Of a stretch of DNA of 64,000 bases, positions 1-11,193 are shown in pieces. The stretch is from assembly GCF_001667145.1 (NCBI RefSeq), contig NZ_LZIF01000096.1, positions 1-64,000 on the forward strand, given 5' to 3'. The translations under genes were made by a program, and so were the position numbers. Position 1 is the stretch's first letter; each line of letters starts with the position of its first letter. This DNA is from Mycobacterium sp. 852002-51971_SCH5477799-a. Lineage in GTDB: Bacteria; Actinomycetota; Actinomycetes; Mycobacteriales; Mycobacteriaceae. The notes under the pieces were generated by a model, which had not been told where the DNA came from, did not search any database, and saw only the letters and a list, made by a program, of their open reading frames with translations.

Positions 1-795
1 CCCTACCAGCAGTATCCCCAACCCGGACAACAGTTTCCGCCGGCCGGCCCTGGCGGGCCCTACCCCCCGGGACCGCCACCGGGTGGTCGCGGCTCGAAGC
101 TGCCGTGGCTGATCGTCGCCGGTCTGGTCGTGCTGGCGGTCATCGCGCTGGTGGCAACACTGCTGGTGATGCGAGGCGGCCATGACAACAAGCCCGCCAC
201 CGCGCCCTCGACAACGAGCACCTCGGTCTCACAGCCGAAGAACTCCGCACAGAACGCGACCGATTGCACCCCGAACGTGTCCGGCGGTGAGATGCCCCGG
301 ACCGACTCGCTTGCCGCGGGCAAGCTTTCGTTCCCCGCCAGCGCGGCGCCGGGCGGGTGGACGGTGTTCTCCGACGACCAGGGCCCGAACCTGATCGGCG
401 GACTGGGTGTCGCCCAGGACGTGCCCGGGGCCAATCAGTGGATGATGACGGCCGAGGTCGCCGTCACCAATTTCGTTCCCAGCATGGACCTTTCGGCCCA
501 GGCCACGAAATTGATGCAATGCATCGTCGCAGGGCCCGGTTACGCGAACGCGCAGCCCACGCTCGGACCGACGAAGTCTTCGTCGATCACCGTCGACGGC
601 ACGAAGGCCGCCCGGGTCGACGCCGACGTGACGATCGCCGACCCCACCCGCAACGTCAAGGGTGACTCCGTCACCATCATCGCCGTCGACACCAAGCCGG
701 TGACCGTCTTCATCGGCAGCACACCCATCGGCGACGCCGCTTCGGCGGACCTCGTCGGCAAAATCATTGCCGCGCTGAAGGTTTCCAAGTCCTGA
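1..795 (+). CDS. Pro/Gly-rich single-pass membrane protein (Rv1097c-like), 5' end outside the window
   Basis: The frame is open from base 1 and ends at TGA 793-795, so the start codon lies before the window. The visible 264 codons begin with a Pro/Gly/Gln-rich cytoplasmic tract, then one hydrophobic helix (about codons 35-57) and a Ser/Thr-rich linker. After that comes a roughly 170-residue extracytoplasmic domain with two Cys. This tract-helix-soluble-domain layout is common in mycobacterial membrane proteins, and the position beside the Rv1096 homologue points to Rv1097c. The function is unknown and no catalytic motif is visible. The gene converges on the adenylate cyclase gene. Confidence 0.8.
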   Translation, partial: PYQQYPQPGQQFPPAGPGGPYPPGPPPGGRGSKLPWLIVAGLVVLAVIALVATLLVMRGGHDNKPATAPSTTSTSVSQPKNSAQNATDCTPNVSGGEMPRTDSLAAGKLSFPASAAPGGWTVFSDDQGPNLIGGLGVAQDVPGANQWMMTAEVAVTNFVPSMDLSAQATKLMQCIVAGPGYANAQPTLGPTKSSSITVDGTKAARVDADVTIADPTRNVKGDSVTIIAVDTKPVTVFIGSTPIGDAASADLVGKIIAALKVSKS

Positions 796-800
796 CGCGG

Positions 801-818
801 AGCGGCCCGCTAGCCGCT
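801..818. terminator. Short inverted repeat between convergent genes
   Basis: AGCGGC (801-806) and GCCGCT (813-818) form a 6-bp stem with a 6-base loop, sited between the stop of the Pro-rich membrane protein and the stop of the cyclase. No T-run follows. A bidirectional intrinsic terminator is possible but weakly supported. Confidence 0.35.
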
Positions 819-2371
819 TAGCCCGTCGGCGCCGAGACGTGGGTGGCCTCGGATCGCCCGCGCAGTACCGTGGAATAGCATTCGGCCCACTGCGCGCGCT
901 CGTCCTCGCCCGCGGCATCGATGGCCCCCGCCGAACACAGGATCCGCCGGTCGGAGGTTTTGGCGAGGTCGGCCAGCCGCGCGGCTTCATTGACGGCGTC
1001 TCCGATCACGGTGTACTCATACCGGTTTTCGGCGCCGACGTTGCCGGCGAAGACCCGCCCCGCTGAGACGCCGATCCCGAAATCGACCGGCAGGCTTCGC
1101 AGTTGGGAACCGAGCACACGAGCGGTCGCCAACGCCGACGATGCCGGTTCGCTCGTCGGCAACGGCACCCCGAAGACGGCCAGTGCGGCATCGCCGGCGA
1201 ATTTGTTGATCAGCCCGTGGTGTTCGTCGACGGCGTGCACGACGATGCGGAAGAAGTCGTTGAGCACCTCGGCGACCTGTTGCGGGGGCCGACTTTCGGC
1301 GAGCTGGGTGGATCCCACCAGGTCGATGAAAAGCACTGCCGCTTCGACCACGTCGCCCGACAGGGATGCCCCCTCGTCGAGCGCGCGCTGTGCGACGTCG
1401 GCCCCGACATGGCGTCCGAACAAATCACGCAGCCGATCTCGCTCGGCGAGTCCGCTTACCATCCGGTTGAATCCTGTTTGCAGACGGCCGATTTGGGAGC
1501 GCTCGTAGGCCCCGACGTATGTCTCCATGCGGCCGTGCTCGACCTCTGCCATCGCATCGACGACCTCGCCGATCGGATCCGAGATGGACCGCGAGGTCAA
1601 CATCATCGTCGGCAATCCCAGCACCAACGCTGCCAGCGACACCACCAGAATCGGCACATCCAATGACGCCGACTTCTCGATCAACCACCCGTACGAACGG
1701 AGGACCACCAGCGTCGCGATCACGGCGATCGGGAATGCACTGCACAGGAACCACAACAGAACCAGTCGCGCGTACACGCTGGGTACCGTCAGTCGTGGCT
1801 CGGCGCCCAGGGTGGCGGCGCGCATGATGGGCCGCAGGGTGCGTTGCGCGAGCAGCATCCCGGTGGCAGCAGCGGCCGATCCGCCGAGCAGCACACCGAG
1901 CACAATGGGCAGCAGGAGTCGGGCGCCGCCAGCCAGGTTCAACAGGATGAAGATTCCGCCACTGAACGCCCAGGCCGTCACCAGGATCGCCGACTGGCGG
2001 CCGGCCAGCTTCATCACGGCTTCGCATTGTTCCGGGGTGGGATCATCACCCGCGACATACCAGCGCAGGATGGGAGCCAGGCTCACCGCGCCGGCCACCG
2101 TGACGCCGATGATGCTCAGCACGACGAGCAGCACCACCGGTGCCGTGTTCTGCCGCGCGAAGTCCGAGCTGTCACCGACGGAAGTGTGTCCCCGCAGGGG
2201 AATCAGGATGGCGGCCGCTTCGACGACGGCCAGGACGTAGGACAGGCTCAGGTCGAACCCGTACTGGATCAACCACCGCCGAACAGACTTTCGTTGTCCC
2301 GTGGCGCGCTGCCGCGCCTGGCCACGCCATGACGGCGGGAGCCGATCCCGAAGCCGGCCCACGGTGATCAT
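818..2371 (-). CDS. Membrane-anchored class III adenylate cyclase with HAMP domain
   Basis: This 517-residue protein should make cAMP from ATP at the cytoplasmic face. Six hydrophobic segments lie at roughly 42-60, 78-100, 127-145, 151-172, 202-224 and 239-258. A HAMP region follows at about 258-312 and a cyclase homology domain at about 340-500. Catalytic residues are present: metal-binding D350 (FIDLVGS) and D394 (KFAGDA), purine-selecting K390 and D458 (VIGDAVN), and transition-state N461 and R465. The layout matches the M. tuberculosis Rv1318c/Rv1319c/Rv1320c/Rv3645 cyclases. I recall no cyclase at this locus in H37Rv, so this is probably a lineage-specific copy. The start is ATG 2371, without a clear ribosome-binding site. 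Confidence 0.88.
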   Translation of the reverse strand: MITVGRLRDRLPPSWRGQARQRATGQRKSVRRWLIQYGFDLSLSYVLAVVEAAAILIPLRGHTSVGDSSDFARQNTAPVVLLVVLSIIGVTVAGAVSLAPILRWYVAGDDPTPEQCEAVMKLAGRQSAILVTAWAFSGGIFILLNLAGGARLLLPIVLGVLLGGSAAAATGMLLAQRTLRPIMRAATLGAEPRLTVPSVYARLVLLWFLCSAFPIAVIATLVVLRSYGWLIEKSASLDVPILVVSLAALVLGLPTMMLTSRSISDPIGEVVDAMAEVEHGRMETYVGAYERSQIGRLQTGFNRMVSGLAERDRLRDLFGRHVGADVAQRALDEGASLSGDVVEAAVLFIDLVGSTQLAESRPPQQVAEVLNDFFRIVVHAVDEHHGLINKFAGDAALAVFGVPLPTSEPASSALATARVLGSQLRSLPVDFGIGVSAGRVFAGNVGAENRYEYTVIGDAVNEAARLADLAKTSDRRILCSAGAIDAAGEDERAQWAECYSTVLRGRSEATHVSAPTG

Positions 2372-2404
2372 GAAGAGGTAGTCGCGTGTAGTCCGAAATC
2401 AGCT

Positions 2405-3280
2405 CTACGCACCATTATTCGGCCCGCCGGAGTTCTGCCCTGGGATGTCGGTGATCGGGAAGTTGGGCATCGGTTTCGGCGAGGGCGTGTTGGGCAGCGT
2501 GGGGATGTCGCCGGGCGGGATGTCGCGCAGCCCGTTGACGGGCGGACCGTTCTCCCGGCTGCCGTAACTGCTGCCGGGTGCCCGTGGTCCAAGCAGATCG
2601 CTGACCGTCACAAGCCGGTAGCCGTTGGCCTTGAGCACCGGGATGAACTGATACACCAGATCCACCGTGCTCGAGTAGGTGTTATGGAACAACACCACCG
2701 AGCCCGGCTTGATGTAGGTCATCAGCATGTAGCGCGTCGCCGCCGTATTAGAGTCGTTCGCCCAATCGAAAGGGATGACATCCCAAAGTATTTCAGCCAG
2801 CCCGAATTGGCCGGCGGTCTGGCGCACCACCGGGTCGGACAATCCACCCGCGGGTCGATACAGGTTCGGGGTGCGTCCGGTCGCGGCGGTGATCGCGTCG
2901 TTGGCCTTCGAGAACTGGGCGGCGATGTCTTCGCGCGGGATCGTGGTCATGTTGGGGTGTTCCCAGGTGTGGCTGCCGATTTCCATCCCCGCGTCGGCGA
3001 TGCGCTTGGCCCCTGCCGGGTTGGCGGCCACCTTGTTGCCGATCAGGAAGAAGGTGGCCTTGGCGTCGTTCTCCTTCAGGATGTGCAGCAGCCGCTCGTC
3101 GAAAGGGCCCGGCCCGTCGTCGAAGGTCAGCGCCACGCACTTGATGACCGAGCAGCTCAGGTCGTCGGCACGTGTCACATGACCCGTGAGCCCGCCGATT
3201 ACCAGCACCGCGACGGCCGCCGCCACGCCGACAACCGTGCGCCAGTAGCGCCAGGCTTGGGTGTCGGGTCGTTTCGCCAC
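2405..3280 (-). CDS. Secreted or anchored polysaccharide deacetylase (NodB family, Rv1096-like)
   Basis: The 291-residue protein has an N-terminal signal/anchor helix (about 14-33) and a NodB carbohydrate esterase domain to about residue 225. A Pro/Gly/Asn-rich tail follows. Motif 1 is TFDDGP (D54, D55) and motif 2 is SHTWEHP, with metal ligands H104 and H108. Motif 3 reads RPAGG instead of the usual RPPYG, and the last His motif is LFHN with H199. The protein probably N-deacetylates an envelope polysaccharide such as peptidoglycan. The start is GTG 3278-3280. The gene lies 56 bp downstream of phoH2 on the same strand. Confidence 0.87.
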   Translation of the reverse strand: MAKRPDTQAWRYWRTVVGVAAAVAVLVIGGLTGHVTRADDLSCSVIKCVALTFDDGPGPFDERLLHILKENDAKATFFLIGNKVAANPAGAKRIADAGMEIGSHTWEHPNMTTIPREDIAAQFSKANDAITAATGRTPNLYRPAGGLSDPVVRQTAGQFGLAEILWDVIPFDWANDSNTAATRYMLMTYIKPGSVVLFHNTYSSTVDLVYQFIPVLKANGYRLVTVSDLLGPRAPGSSYGSRENGPPVNGLRDIPPGDIPTLPNTPSPKPMPNFPITDIPGQNSGGPNNGA

Positions 3281-3336
3281 CGTCGAAGTTTATCGAAGAG
3301 GGCTTTACCCGGGATCGAGCGCGCTGGTCAGGCGCC

Positions 3337-4638
3337 TCACTGCGGGCCTGCGATCTCCTCGAGCATCTCGGTGACCAGGGCGGCGATCGGCGATCGCTCG
3401 CTGCGCAACAGGGTGATGTGGGCGAACAGCGGGTGGCCCTTGAGCTTCTCGATCACGGCCGCGACCCCGTCGTGGCGGCCCACCCGCAGGTTGTCGCGCT
3501 GCGCGATGTCGTGCGTGAGCACCACCCGCGATCCGGTGCCCAACCTGGACAGCACGGTCAGCAGGACGTTGCGCTCCAGCGACTGCGCCTCGTCGACGAT
3601 GACGAAAGAGTCGTGCAGCGACCGGCCGCGGATGTGGGTCAGCGGAAGCACTTCGAGCATGCCGCGGGACAGCACTTCCTCCAGCACCGCCGGGCTGGCC
3701 AGACCCTCGAGGGTGTCGAAGACGGCCTGGGCCCACGGGCCCATCTTTTCGCTTTCGCTGCCGGGCAGATACCCCAGCTCCTGGCCGCCGACGGCGTAGA
3801 GCGGGCGGAAGACGACCACCTTGCGTTGGGTGCGTCGCTCCAGCACCGCCTCCAGACCGGCGCACAACGCGAGCGCCGACTTGCCGGTGCCCGCCTTGCC
3901 GCCCAGCGACACGATGCCCACCGACTCGTCGAGCAGCAGGTCGAGCGCAACCCGCTGTTCGGCCGAGCGTCCGCGTAGCCCGAACGCCTCGCGGTCGCCG
4001 CGCACCAGCTGGACGCGTTTGTCCGCGTTGACCCGGCCTAGCGCATGAGAGCTACCGCCGAGCAGCCGAACACCGGTGTGGCAGGGCAGGTCTCGCGCTT
4101 CCACCAGATCAATCTCGCCATCGGTGAACAGGGCGTCGATGTCTTCGGTGGCGGTCTCGATCTCGCGCATTCCCGACCACCCGGAGGCGACCACGTCCTG
4201 CGCGTGGTATTCGTCGGCGGCCAGCCCTACCGCGGCGGCCTTGACCCGAAGCGGAATGTCCTTGCTGACCAACGTAACTCGCTTGCCTTCGGCCGCGAGG
4301 TTGGCGGCGCAACTCAGGATCCGGGAGTCGTTGCTGTCGCTGCGGAAACCGGCCGGCAGCACCGAAGGGTCTGTGTGGTTGAGCTCGACGTGCAGCGAAC
4401 CACCCTGCGCCCCAACGGGAATGGGCTGATCCAGCCGTCCGTGCAGGAGCCGAAGGTCATCGAACAGCCGCAACGCCTGGCGGGCGAACCATCCCAGCTC
4501 GTGGTGGTGGCGTTTGGCCTCCAGCTCGCTGATCACCACCAACGGAACAACCACCTCGTGTTCGGCGAACCGGCTGCACGCCCAAGGGTCGGACAGCAGC
4601 ACGGAAGTGTCGATCACGTAGGTCCGGATATCGGTCAC
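3337..4638 (-). CDS. phoH2: PhoH2: PIN-domain ribonuclease fused to PhoH ATPase/helicase
   Basis: The 433-residue product begins with a PIN nuclease domain ([11 protein letters not shown] near residue 5, with acidic residues on to about 130). It ends with a PhoH P-loop ATPase containing GKAGTGKS (Walker A) and FVIVDEAQS (Walker B). PhoH2 proteins unwind and cut RNA. The GTG start at 4638 is supported by GAGGAG about 6 bases upstream and by agreement with the 433-residue M. tuberculosis protein. An in-frame upstream extension to 4854 is Arg-rich and unsupported. A small ORF ends in a GTGA overlap with this start. Confidence 0.93.
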   Translation of the reverse strand: MTDIRTYVIDTSVLLSDPWACSRFAEHEVVVPLVVISELEAKRHHHELGWFARQALRLFDDLRLLHGRLDQPIPVGAQGGSLHVELNHTDPSVLPAGFRSDSNDSRILSCAANLAAEGKRVTLVSKDIPLRVKAAAVGLAADEYHAQDVVASGWSGMREIETATEDIDALFTDGEIDLVEARDLPCHTGVRLLGGSSHALGRVNADKRVQLVRGDREAFGLRGRSAEQRVALDLLLDESVGIVSLGGKAGTGKSALALCAGLEAVLERRTQRKVVVFRPLYAVGGQELGYLPGSESEKMGPWAQAVFDTLEGLASPAVLEEVLSRGMLEVLPLTHIRGRSLHDSFVIVDEAQSLERNVLLTVLSRLGTGSRVVLTHDIAQRDNLRVGRHDGVAAVIEKLKGHPLFAHITLLRSERSPIAALVTEMLEEIAGPQ

Positions 4639-4778
4639 GTAGCGCTCCTCGAGCGGGATGAGCCCGCGCGGACCCGCACAGGCATGTCGACGGGAACCGC
4701 AGCACCAGGACCGGGGCCGGTCCTTCCCTTGTGATGACGGGAGGTGCCGCCCTGGCAGCAGAGCATGACGCTGACCAT
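4635..4778 (-). CDS. Candidate small ORF overlapping phoH2 (possible PhoAT antitoxin)
   Basis: ATG 4778 opens a 47-codon frame whose TGA overlaps the phoH2 GTG start by four bases (GTGA), the usual sign of translational coupling. The product is small, basic and Arg/Ser-rich at its C-terminus, with a Cys-Cys pair near the start. Published work on mycobacterial phoH2 describes a short upstream partner, PhoAT, acting as antitoxin; this ORF is in the right place, but identity is inferred from position only. No good ribosome-binding site precedes ATG 4778. A second ATG (4766) is in frame. An 18-bp near-perfect palindrome (4707-4724, arms AGGACCGG/CCGGTCCT) lies within the frame and could fold in the mRNA. 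Confidence 0.45.
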   Translation of the reverse strand: MVSVMLCCQGGTSRHHKGRTGPGPGAAVPVDMPVRVRAGSSRSRSAT

Positions 4779-4890
4779 CGGGAACGACGCTACTCCCGTG
4801 GCCGCGTGCCCGCTGTGCAGGCGCGCCGACGTGGCGTGCCGCGACCACCTTCATCCGGTGGCCGGTGTCAAGAGATGCGTGCGGGCCGAC

Positions 4891-5718
4891 TCAGCCGACG
4901 ACGAGTTGGCGCAGTTGGGGCTCGTCCGCGAGCCCCCATGCGGTGATGCGGTCCGAGATCGCTTGGCGCAGTTGCTCGGGGCCGAAAATGCCTGCCTTTT
5001 CGACGTTCTGCACCTTGTCCAGGTACGCGTCGATGTCGGCGCCGGGCACCTGCAGATCGGCCGCCCGGGCCGCGATCGCTGCGATGGTCTCGTCGCGGGT
5101 GTACTCGAGGCAGTGCGCGACGAGGTTCGAGAAGAAGAGTTCGTGGCGCCGCTCATCGCGGGCGATCCGATCGATGAGACCGGCCAGGATGGGCTCCTCG
5201 AGCTTTGCGGCCAGGTTTTCGCAGAACACCGCGTGGGTGCGTTCGACGAGGGCCATGTGCACCAGCGTTTCCACCTGCGAGTAGGTGTCGGCGCGGTAGC
5301 CCTTCATGACGTACTGGACGCGGGCCTCTTCGTTGGCGGTGGGGTCGACCTCGCGGGTCACCACCAGGTACTCACGCAGCGCGATCGCGTGCAGGTGCTC
5401 CTCGGCGGTCCACCGGCCCAGCCAGCGGCCCCAGTAGTCCTCCAGGATGAAGTGCTCGACCAGCTCGCGGTGGTGCGCGGCGAGATTGTCCTTGAGCAGC
5501 AGCATGATTTCGCAGGCGTCGGTCAACGGCCTCGGCAGCGTCATCGATGACGGGTCCCAGTCGCGTCCACCCAGGAAGGCGAAGTTCTCGCCCCGGTCGA
5601 ACGGCACGTAGTCGTGCGCGAACCAGATTTCTTCGGTGGACAGGTGGCGGTCGATGTTCGCTTCGACGACCGGCTCGAGTTCCAGGGTCAGCGCATTAGC
5701 GACAGGTCTTTCGGCCAT
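4891..5718 (-). CDS. desA2: Acyl-ACP desaturase DesA2
   Basis: This 275-residue protein belongs to the soluble ferritin-like di-iron acyl-ACP desaturase family and has the same length as M. tuberculosis DesA2. The first half carries the EEHLHA segment and the second half RDERRHE, the E-x-x-H-type iron-ligand helices. It is presumed to act on fatty acid or mycolic precursor chains. In M. tuberculosis it is an essential DesA-type protein whose di-iron chemistry is debated. The start is taken at ATG 5718 (MAERP) because the alternative eight residues upstream has no family support. The gene lies downstream of glyA on the same strand. Confidence 0.92.
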   Translation of the reverse strand: MAERPVANALTLELEPVVEANIDRHLSTEEIWFAHDYVPFDRGENFAFLGGRDWDPSSMTLPRPLTDACEIMLLLKDNLAAHHRELVEHFILEDYWGRWLGRWTAEEHLHAIALREYLVVTREVDPTANEEARVQYVMKGYRADTYSQVETLVHMALVERTHAVFCENLAAKLEEPILAGLIDRIARDERRHELFFSNLVAHCLEYTRDETIAAIAARAADLQVPGADIDAYLDKVQNVEKAGIFGPEQLRQAISDRITAWGLADEPQLRQLVVG

Positions 5719-5815
5719 GAGATAACCGTAACCTGCGTACACAGGTTCATGAAATCGGCCGGGCCGTGTCGCGGCAACTGGTGACTTTTCGTCCCGAAAC
5801 GCGCCGCCGGCCGGG

Positions 5816-8151
<2,336 letters not shown>

Positions 8152-8176
8152 CGCCGCACGCTGAACGCACTGCAGG

Positions 8177-8599
8177 TCATGCCTCGAGGCGGCGCACACC
8201 CAGGTATTGCAACCCCGCGAACGCCGCGGTGTACGCGCCGCTGGCCAGCGTCAACGCGACGCCGGTCAGCGTCAGCGGCAGCGCCTCCGCGCCGACGATC
8301 GCGGCCAGCGTGAACGCGACGTTGACTACCATGACGCTGTTGCCGACACGCCGCAGATCCGGCAGCGCACCGAGGCTGAACACCAGCAGCCCGGCGAGCA
8401 CGAAAACGACGCCCACGCCGTATTCCTGGAACGACGTCAGGCCGGTCAGCGACGAAATCGGGTCGGCGAGGAAGGCGACGGCCAAACCGAACATGCCGGT
8501 CAGGGTCGCGTCGGCACGTACGGCAAAACGCAACAGCGAATCCGTTGAGTCGTAGAGGGGCCGGGTCGGGATGGTTGATACGCCGGTAATAGAGCTCAT
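8177..8599 (-). CDS. Small four-helix membrane protein of unknown function
   Basis: This 140-residue protein has four hydrophobic segments (about residues 34-50, 62-82, 92-112 and 116-135) joined by short loops. It has no motif I recognise. ATG 8599 is chosen because GGAG lies 8 bases upstream; the longer frame to 8686 has no such signal. It converges on coaA with 25 bp between stop codons. No counterpart comes to mind at this place in M. tuberculosis. Confidence 0.7.
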   Translation of the reverse strand: MSSITGVSTIPTRPLYDSTDSLLRFAVRADATLTGMFGLAVAFLADPISSLTGLTSFQEYGVGVVFVLAGLLVFSLGALPDLRRVGNSVMVVNVAFTLAAIVGAEALPLTLTGVALTLASGAYTAAFAGLQYLGVRRLEA

Positions 8600-8821
8600 C
8601 TGCTTACTCCTCGCGATGGCGGGTTGGGTCGAACAGCTTTGAGGGTGCCGCCAGTGCACTGCCATATCGACTCGTGGCGCTGCCAACTAATGCCACGGGT
8701 ACAACGACGAGGTGGTTCACCCGACTATTCCCGTCGGCGGGTAAATATTTGACACGCGCCAGTCGTAACGCCTCATCGGCCCCAGAAGTCACAGGGGTGC
8801 GGGCATCGCCGCGGTGACTCG

Positions 8822-10201
8822 CTACCCGTTCGAGTCGCTGGGAACCGGGATCCGGCCACGAAGATCGGCGGCGATCAGGCGGGCCGCGGCGTTCTGCCAG
8901 TTGTGCAACGAACGCTGGGGCACCTCGGTGACGAACCACTGCCAGGCCTGGCGCGCGGTCGGATCCAGGCCCGAGGCGGTGGCGTTCTGCGCGTAGGCGC
9001 GCACCCCGACAACGTAGGGAAAGTACAGCGAGTTGTAGTACCGCCACTCTTCGCTGGTCCCGAAGTCGCCGCCGTCGCGGGGTTTGAGCCGCGCTATGCC
9101 GTCGGCCAGCACGGCCTTGAGTTCGTTGGCCCGCTCGATCGGTTGATCGGGGGCTCCCCGGGCCGCCAGCCGCTCGTCGATCACCGGTAACGCGGTCAGC
9201 GGACTCGCGACCAGCTTGGTCAGGTCGCCGTAGTGGCCCAGTGCCCGCCGGGTGAGTCTGGCGAAGGTGACGTCGTCGAGGTCGGCGAGCGGGTGCTCCT
9301 GCCGCAGCGGCAGTGCCGCACCGGTGTGCCGCAGCGCGGCCCGATCCGCCCGCAGCGCAGGCGATTTCGAGAATGCCAGCCGGTCGAGCACGCCGGCCAG
9401 CGGATCCGCGAGCACCTGCACGGTGATCGCGATCGCCAGGCTGGTGAACAAGAGCACGGAAAGCGCGGTCTGGGCGCCGGGATCGTCGCGGGTCACCGCC
9501 AACCCCATCAGCGCCTGGCCGCCGAACAGCACCGCCACCGCCACCGAACCGGCGAACGAGCGGAGCATGTCGGCGCGCAGCGCGTGACCCTCGTCGAACG
9601 CGTCCCACAGGGCGACGGCGACTCCGAGCCCCAAGACGTCGCAACTCGTCGACGCCAGCGCGACCCAGCTGGGCACCAGGCCCAGCGGAATGATCAGGAT
9701 CGCGTTGCTCAGCGCGAAGAACAGCGTGGCGGTAATGGCGAGGCCCACCGCCGGCTTCGGCCGTCGCGGCCGGCGCAACACGACGGCCATCGCGGCGAGC
9801 GTCGACACCGAGATCACCGCGAACATCAGCCAGTGCCCCGGCCGCAGCGGCCCGTCGACGCTGCCGGCCAACGTCGCCCCGCACAAGGTCAGCGCGGCAA
9901 CCCCGGCCACGAGCAACAACTCGCGGGTGCGCCCCCGGGAGACGTCGCTGGGCCGGGACAACTCGACGAGCACCGCGAACCACGCCAGTCCGGGAATGGT
10001 CGCCAGATAGATCTCCACACTGCTCAACGCCTGGGCGTACACGGGACTGGCGGTCCGGACCGCGTCCAGCCCCACGACGAGCGCGAACCCACAGAGTCCG
10101 ATCGCCGCCAAAGCGAGAACGGGTTTGCGCGGATCGCGAGCCGCCAGATAGAGACCCAGCCAGGCGCTCAGCGTGAACACCACCGCCGACAGCGCAGCCA
10201 T
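8822..10201 (-). CDS. Polytopic membrane protein with cytoplasmic C-terminal domain, function unknown
   Basis: The product is 459 residues from ATG 10201; an ATG 24 bases upstream is also possible. About nine hydrophobic helices fill residues 1-285. A mostly helical soluble region of about 170 residues follows, containing WRYYNSLYFPYVVGVRAYA. The multi-helix sensor-like front with a cytoplasmic tail resembles a signalling receptor, but no kinase, GGDEF or cyclase motif is visible, so the role is open. The last gene here before the Z-prenyl synthase replaces the PE_PGRS/celA2 interval that I recall in H37Rv. A long Arg-rich frame on the same strand (8604-10205) is a shadow. Confidence 0.72.
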   Translation of the reverse strand: MAALSAVVFTLSAWLGLYLAARDPRKPVLALAAIGLCGFALVVGLDAVRTASPVYAQALSSVEIYLATIPGLAWFAVLVELSRPSDVSRGRTRELLLVAGVAALTLCGATLAGSVDGPLRPGHWLMFAVISVSTLAAMAVVLRRPRRPKPAVGLAITATLFFALSNAILIIPLGLVPSWVALASTSCDVLGLGVAVALWDAFDEGHALRADMLRSFAGSVAVAVLFGGQALMGLAVTRDDPGAQTALSVLLFTSLAIAITVQVLADPLAGVLDRLAFSKSPALRADRAALRHTGAALPLRQEHPLADLDDVTFARLTRRALGHYGDLTKLVASPLTALPVIDERLAARGAPDQPIERANELKAVLADGIARLKPRDGGDFGTSEEWRYYNSLYFPYVVGVRAYAQNATASGLDPTARQAWQWFVTEVPQRSLHNWQNAAARLIAADLRGRIPVPSDSNG

Positions 10202-10249
10202 GCACTCAGTGTGGCACGCAGGCAAGCGGGCCCTTAAGGGCTTCGAGAG

Positions 10250-11038
10250 TTACTTTCCGTGCCGGCGATCCCGCCGGCTGTAGTCGCGCAGCGCGCGCAA
10301 GAAGTCGACGCGGCGGAAGGCAGGCCAATGCGTCTCGCAGAACCACATCTCCGAATAGGCGCTCTGCCACAGCAGAAATCCGGACAGCCGTTGCTCACCC
10401 GACGTGCGGATCACCAGGTCGGGGTCGGGCTGCCCGGACGTGTAGAGGTTCTCGGAGATGGCGTCGACCGTTACCGCGTCGACGAGTTCCTCGGCGGTGG
10501 CGCCGTTAGCGAGTTCCTTGTTGAGCAACGCACGCACCGCGCCGACGATCTCCTGCCGGCCTCCGTAGCCGACCGCCACGTTGACGTGGAACGGCGCGAC
10601 GCTCGGTGTGGACTCGACGGCCCCGCGCAACCGGCGGGCCGGCTCGTCGCCGAGCAGTTCCAAGTCCCCCACCGTGCGCACGCTCCAGCGATTGGCCGGT
10701 GCGCAGATCTCCTCGACGACGTCGGTGATGACTTCGATCAGCCCCGCCAACTCGTCGGGATCGCGTTGCAGATTTTCCGTGGACAGCAGGTACACCGTCG
10801 TCATTTCGACGCCTGCTTCCTGGCACCAGCGGAGCATCTCGGCGATCTTGGACGCGCCCATTCGGTAGCCGTAGCTGACGTCCTCGTATCCCGCGTCGCG
10901 CGCCCACCGCCGGTTACCGTCGCACAGCACGGCGATGTGCCGCGGCAGCTGGGACTTCGAGGCGGCCAGGCCCTGCCGCAGCCGCAACTCGTAGACGCGA
11001 TACAGCGGCTCTTTGAGCCGCGGCGGAATAATTTCCAC
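10250..11038 (-). CDS. Short-chain Z-isoprenyl diphosphate synthase (Rv1086-like)
   Basis: The 262-residue cis-prenyltransferase matches Rv1086, which makes omega,E,Z-farnesyl diphosphate, the allylic starter for decaprenyl phosphate in cell-wall synthesis. The signature HIAVLCDGNRRWAR carries the catalytic Asp, and the C-terminal RTSGEQRLSGFLLWQSAYSE region is present. GTG 11038 is preferred because GGGTGA lies 6 bases upstream and the length equals Rv1086; the frame could also open at TTG 11044. It is divergent from the hemolysin-III gene. Confidence 0.93.
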   Translation of the reverse strand: MEIIPPRLKEPLYRVYELRLRQGLAASKSQLPRHIAVLCDGNRRWARDAGYEDVSYGYRMGASKIAEMLRWCQEAGVEMTTVYLLSTENLQRDPDELAGLIEVITDVVEEICAPANRWSVRTVGDLELLGDEPARRLRGAVESTPSVAPFHVNVAVGYGGRQEIVGAVRALLNKELANGATAEELVDAVTVDAISENLYTSGQPDPDLVIRTSGEQRLSGFLLWQSAYSEMWFCETHWPAFRRVDFLRALRDYSRRDRRHGK

Positions 11039-11193
11039 GAACAATCACCCTACTGCCAGCGGTGATTTATTCACCGGTCTCGTTTCGGCCCGGTCGGCGC
11101 CAAAGTCGAGACTGCGCCGTAACCATCCCTGGCTACTGTGGGTCTTGAACAGCCTTGGCCGACCTTCCCACTGGTATCCCTAGTTGCGAGAAC

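Noticed and set aside
8604..10205. Long minus-strand frame of 533 codons
   Set aside because: It is Arg/Ala-rich without any family motif and overlaps the membrane protein gene in another frame, whose hydrophobic helices and codon use are natural.
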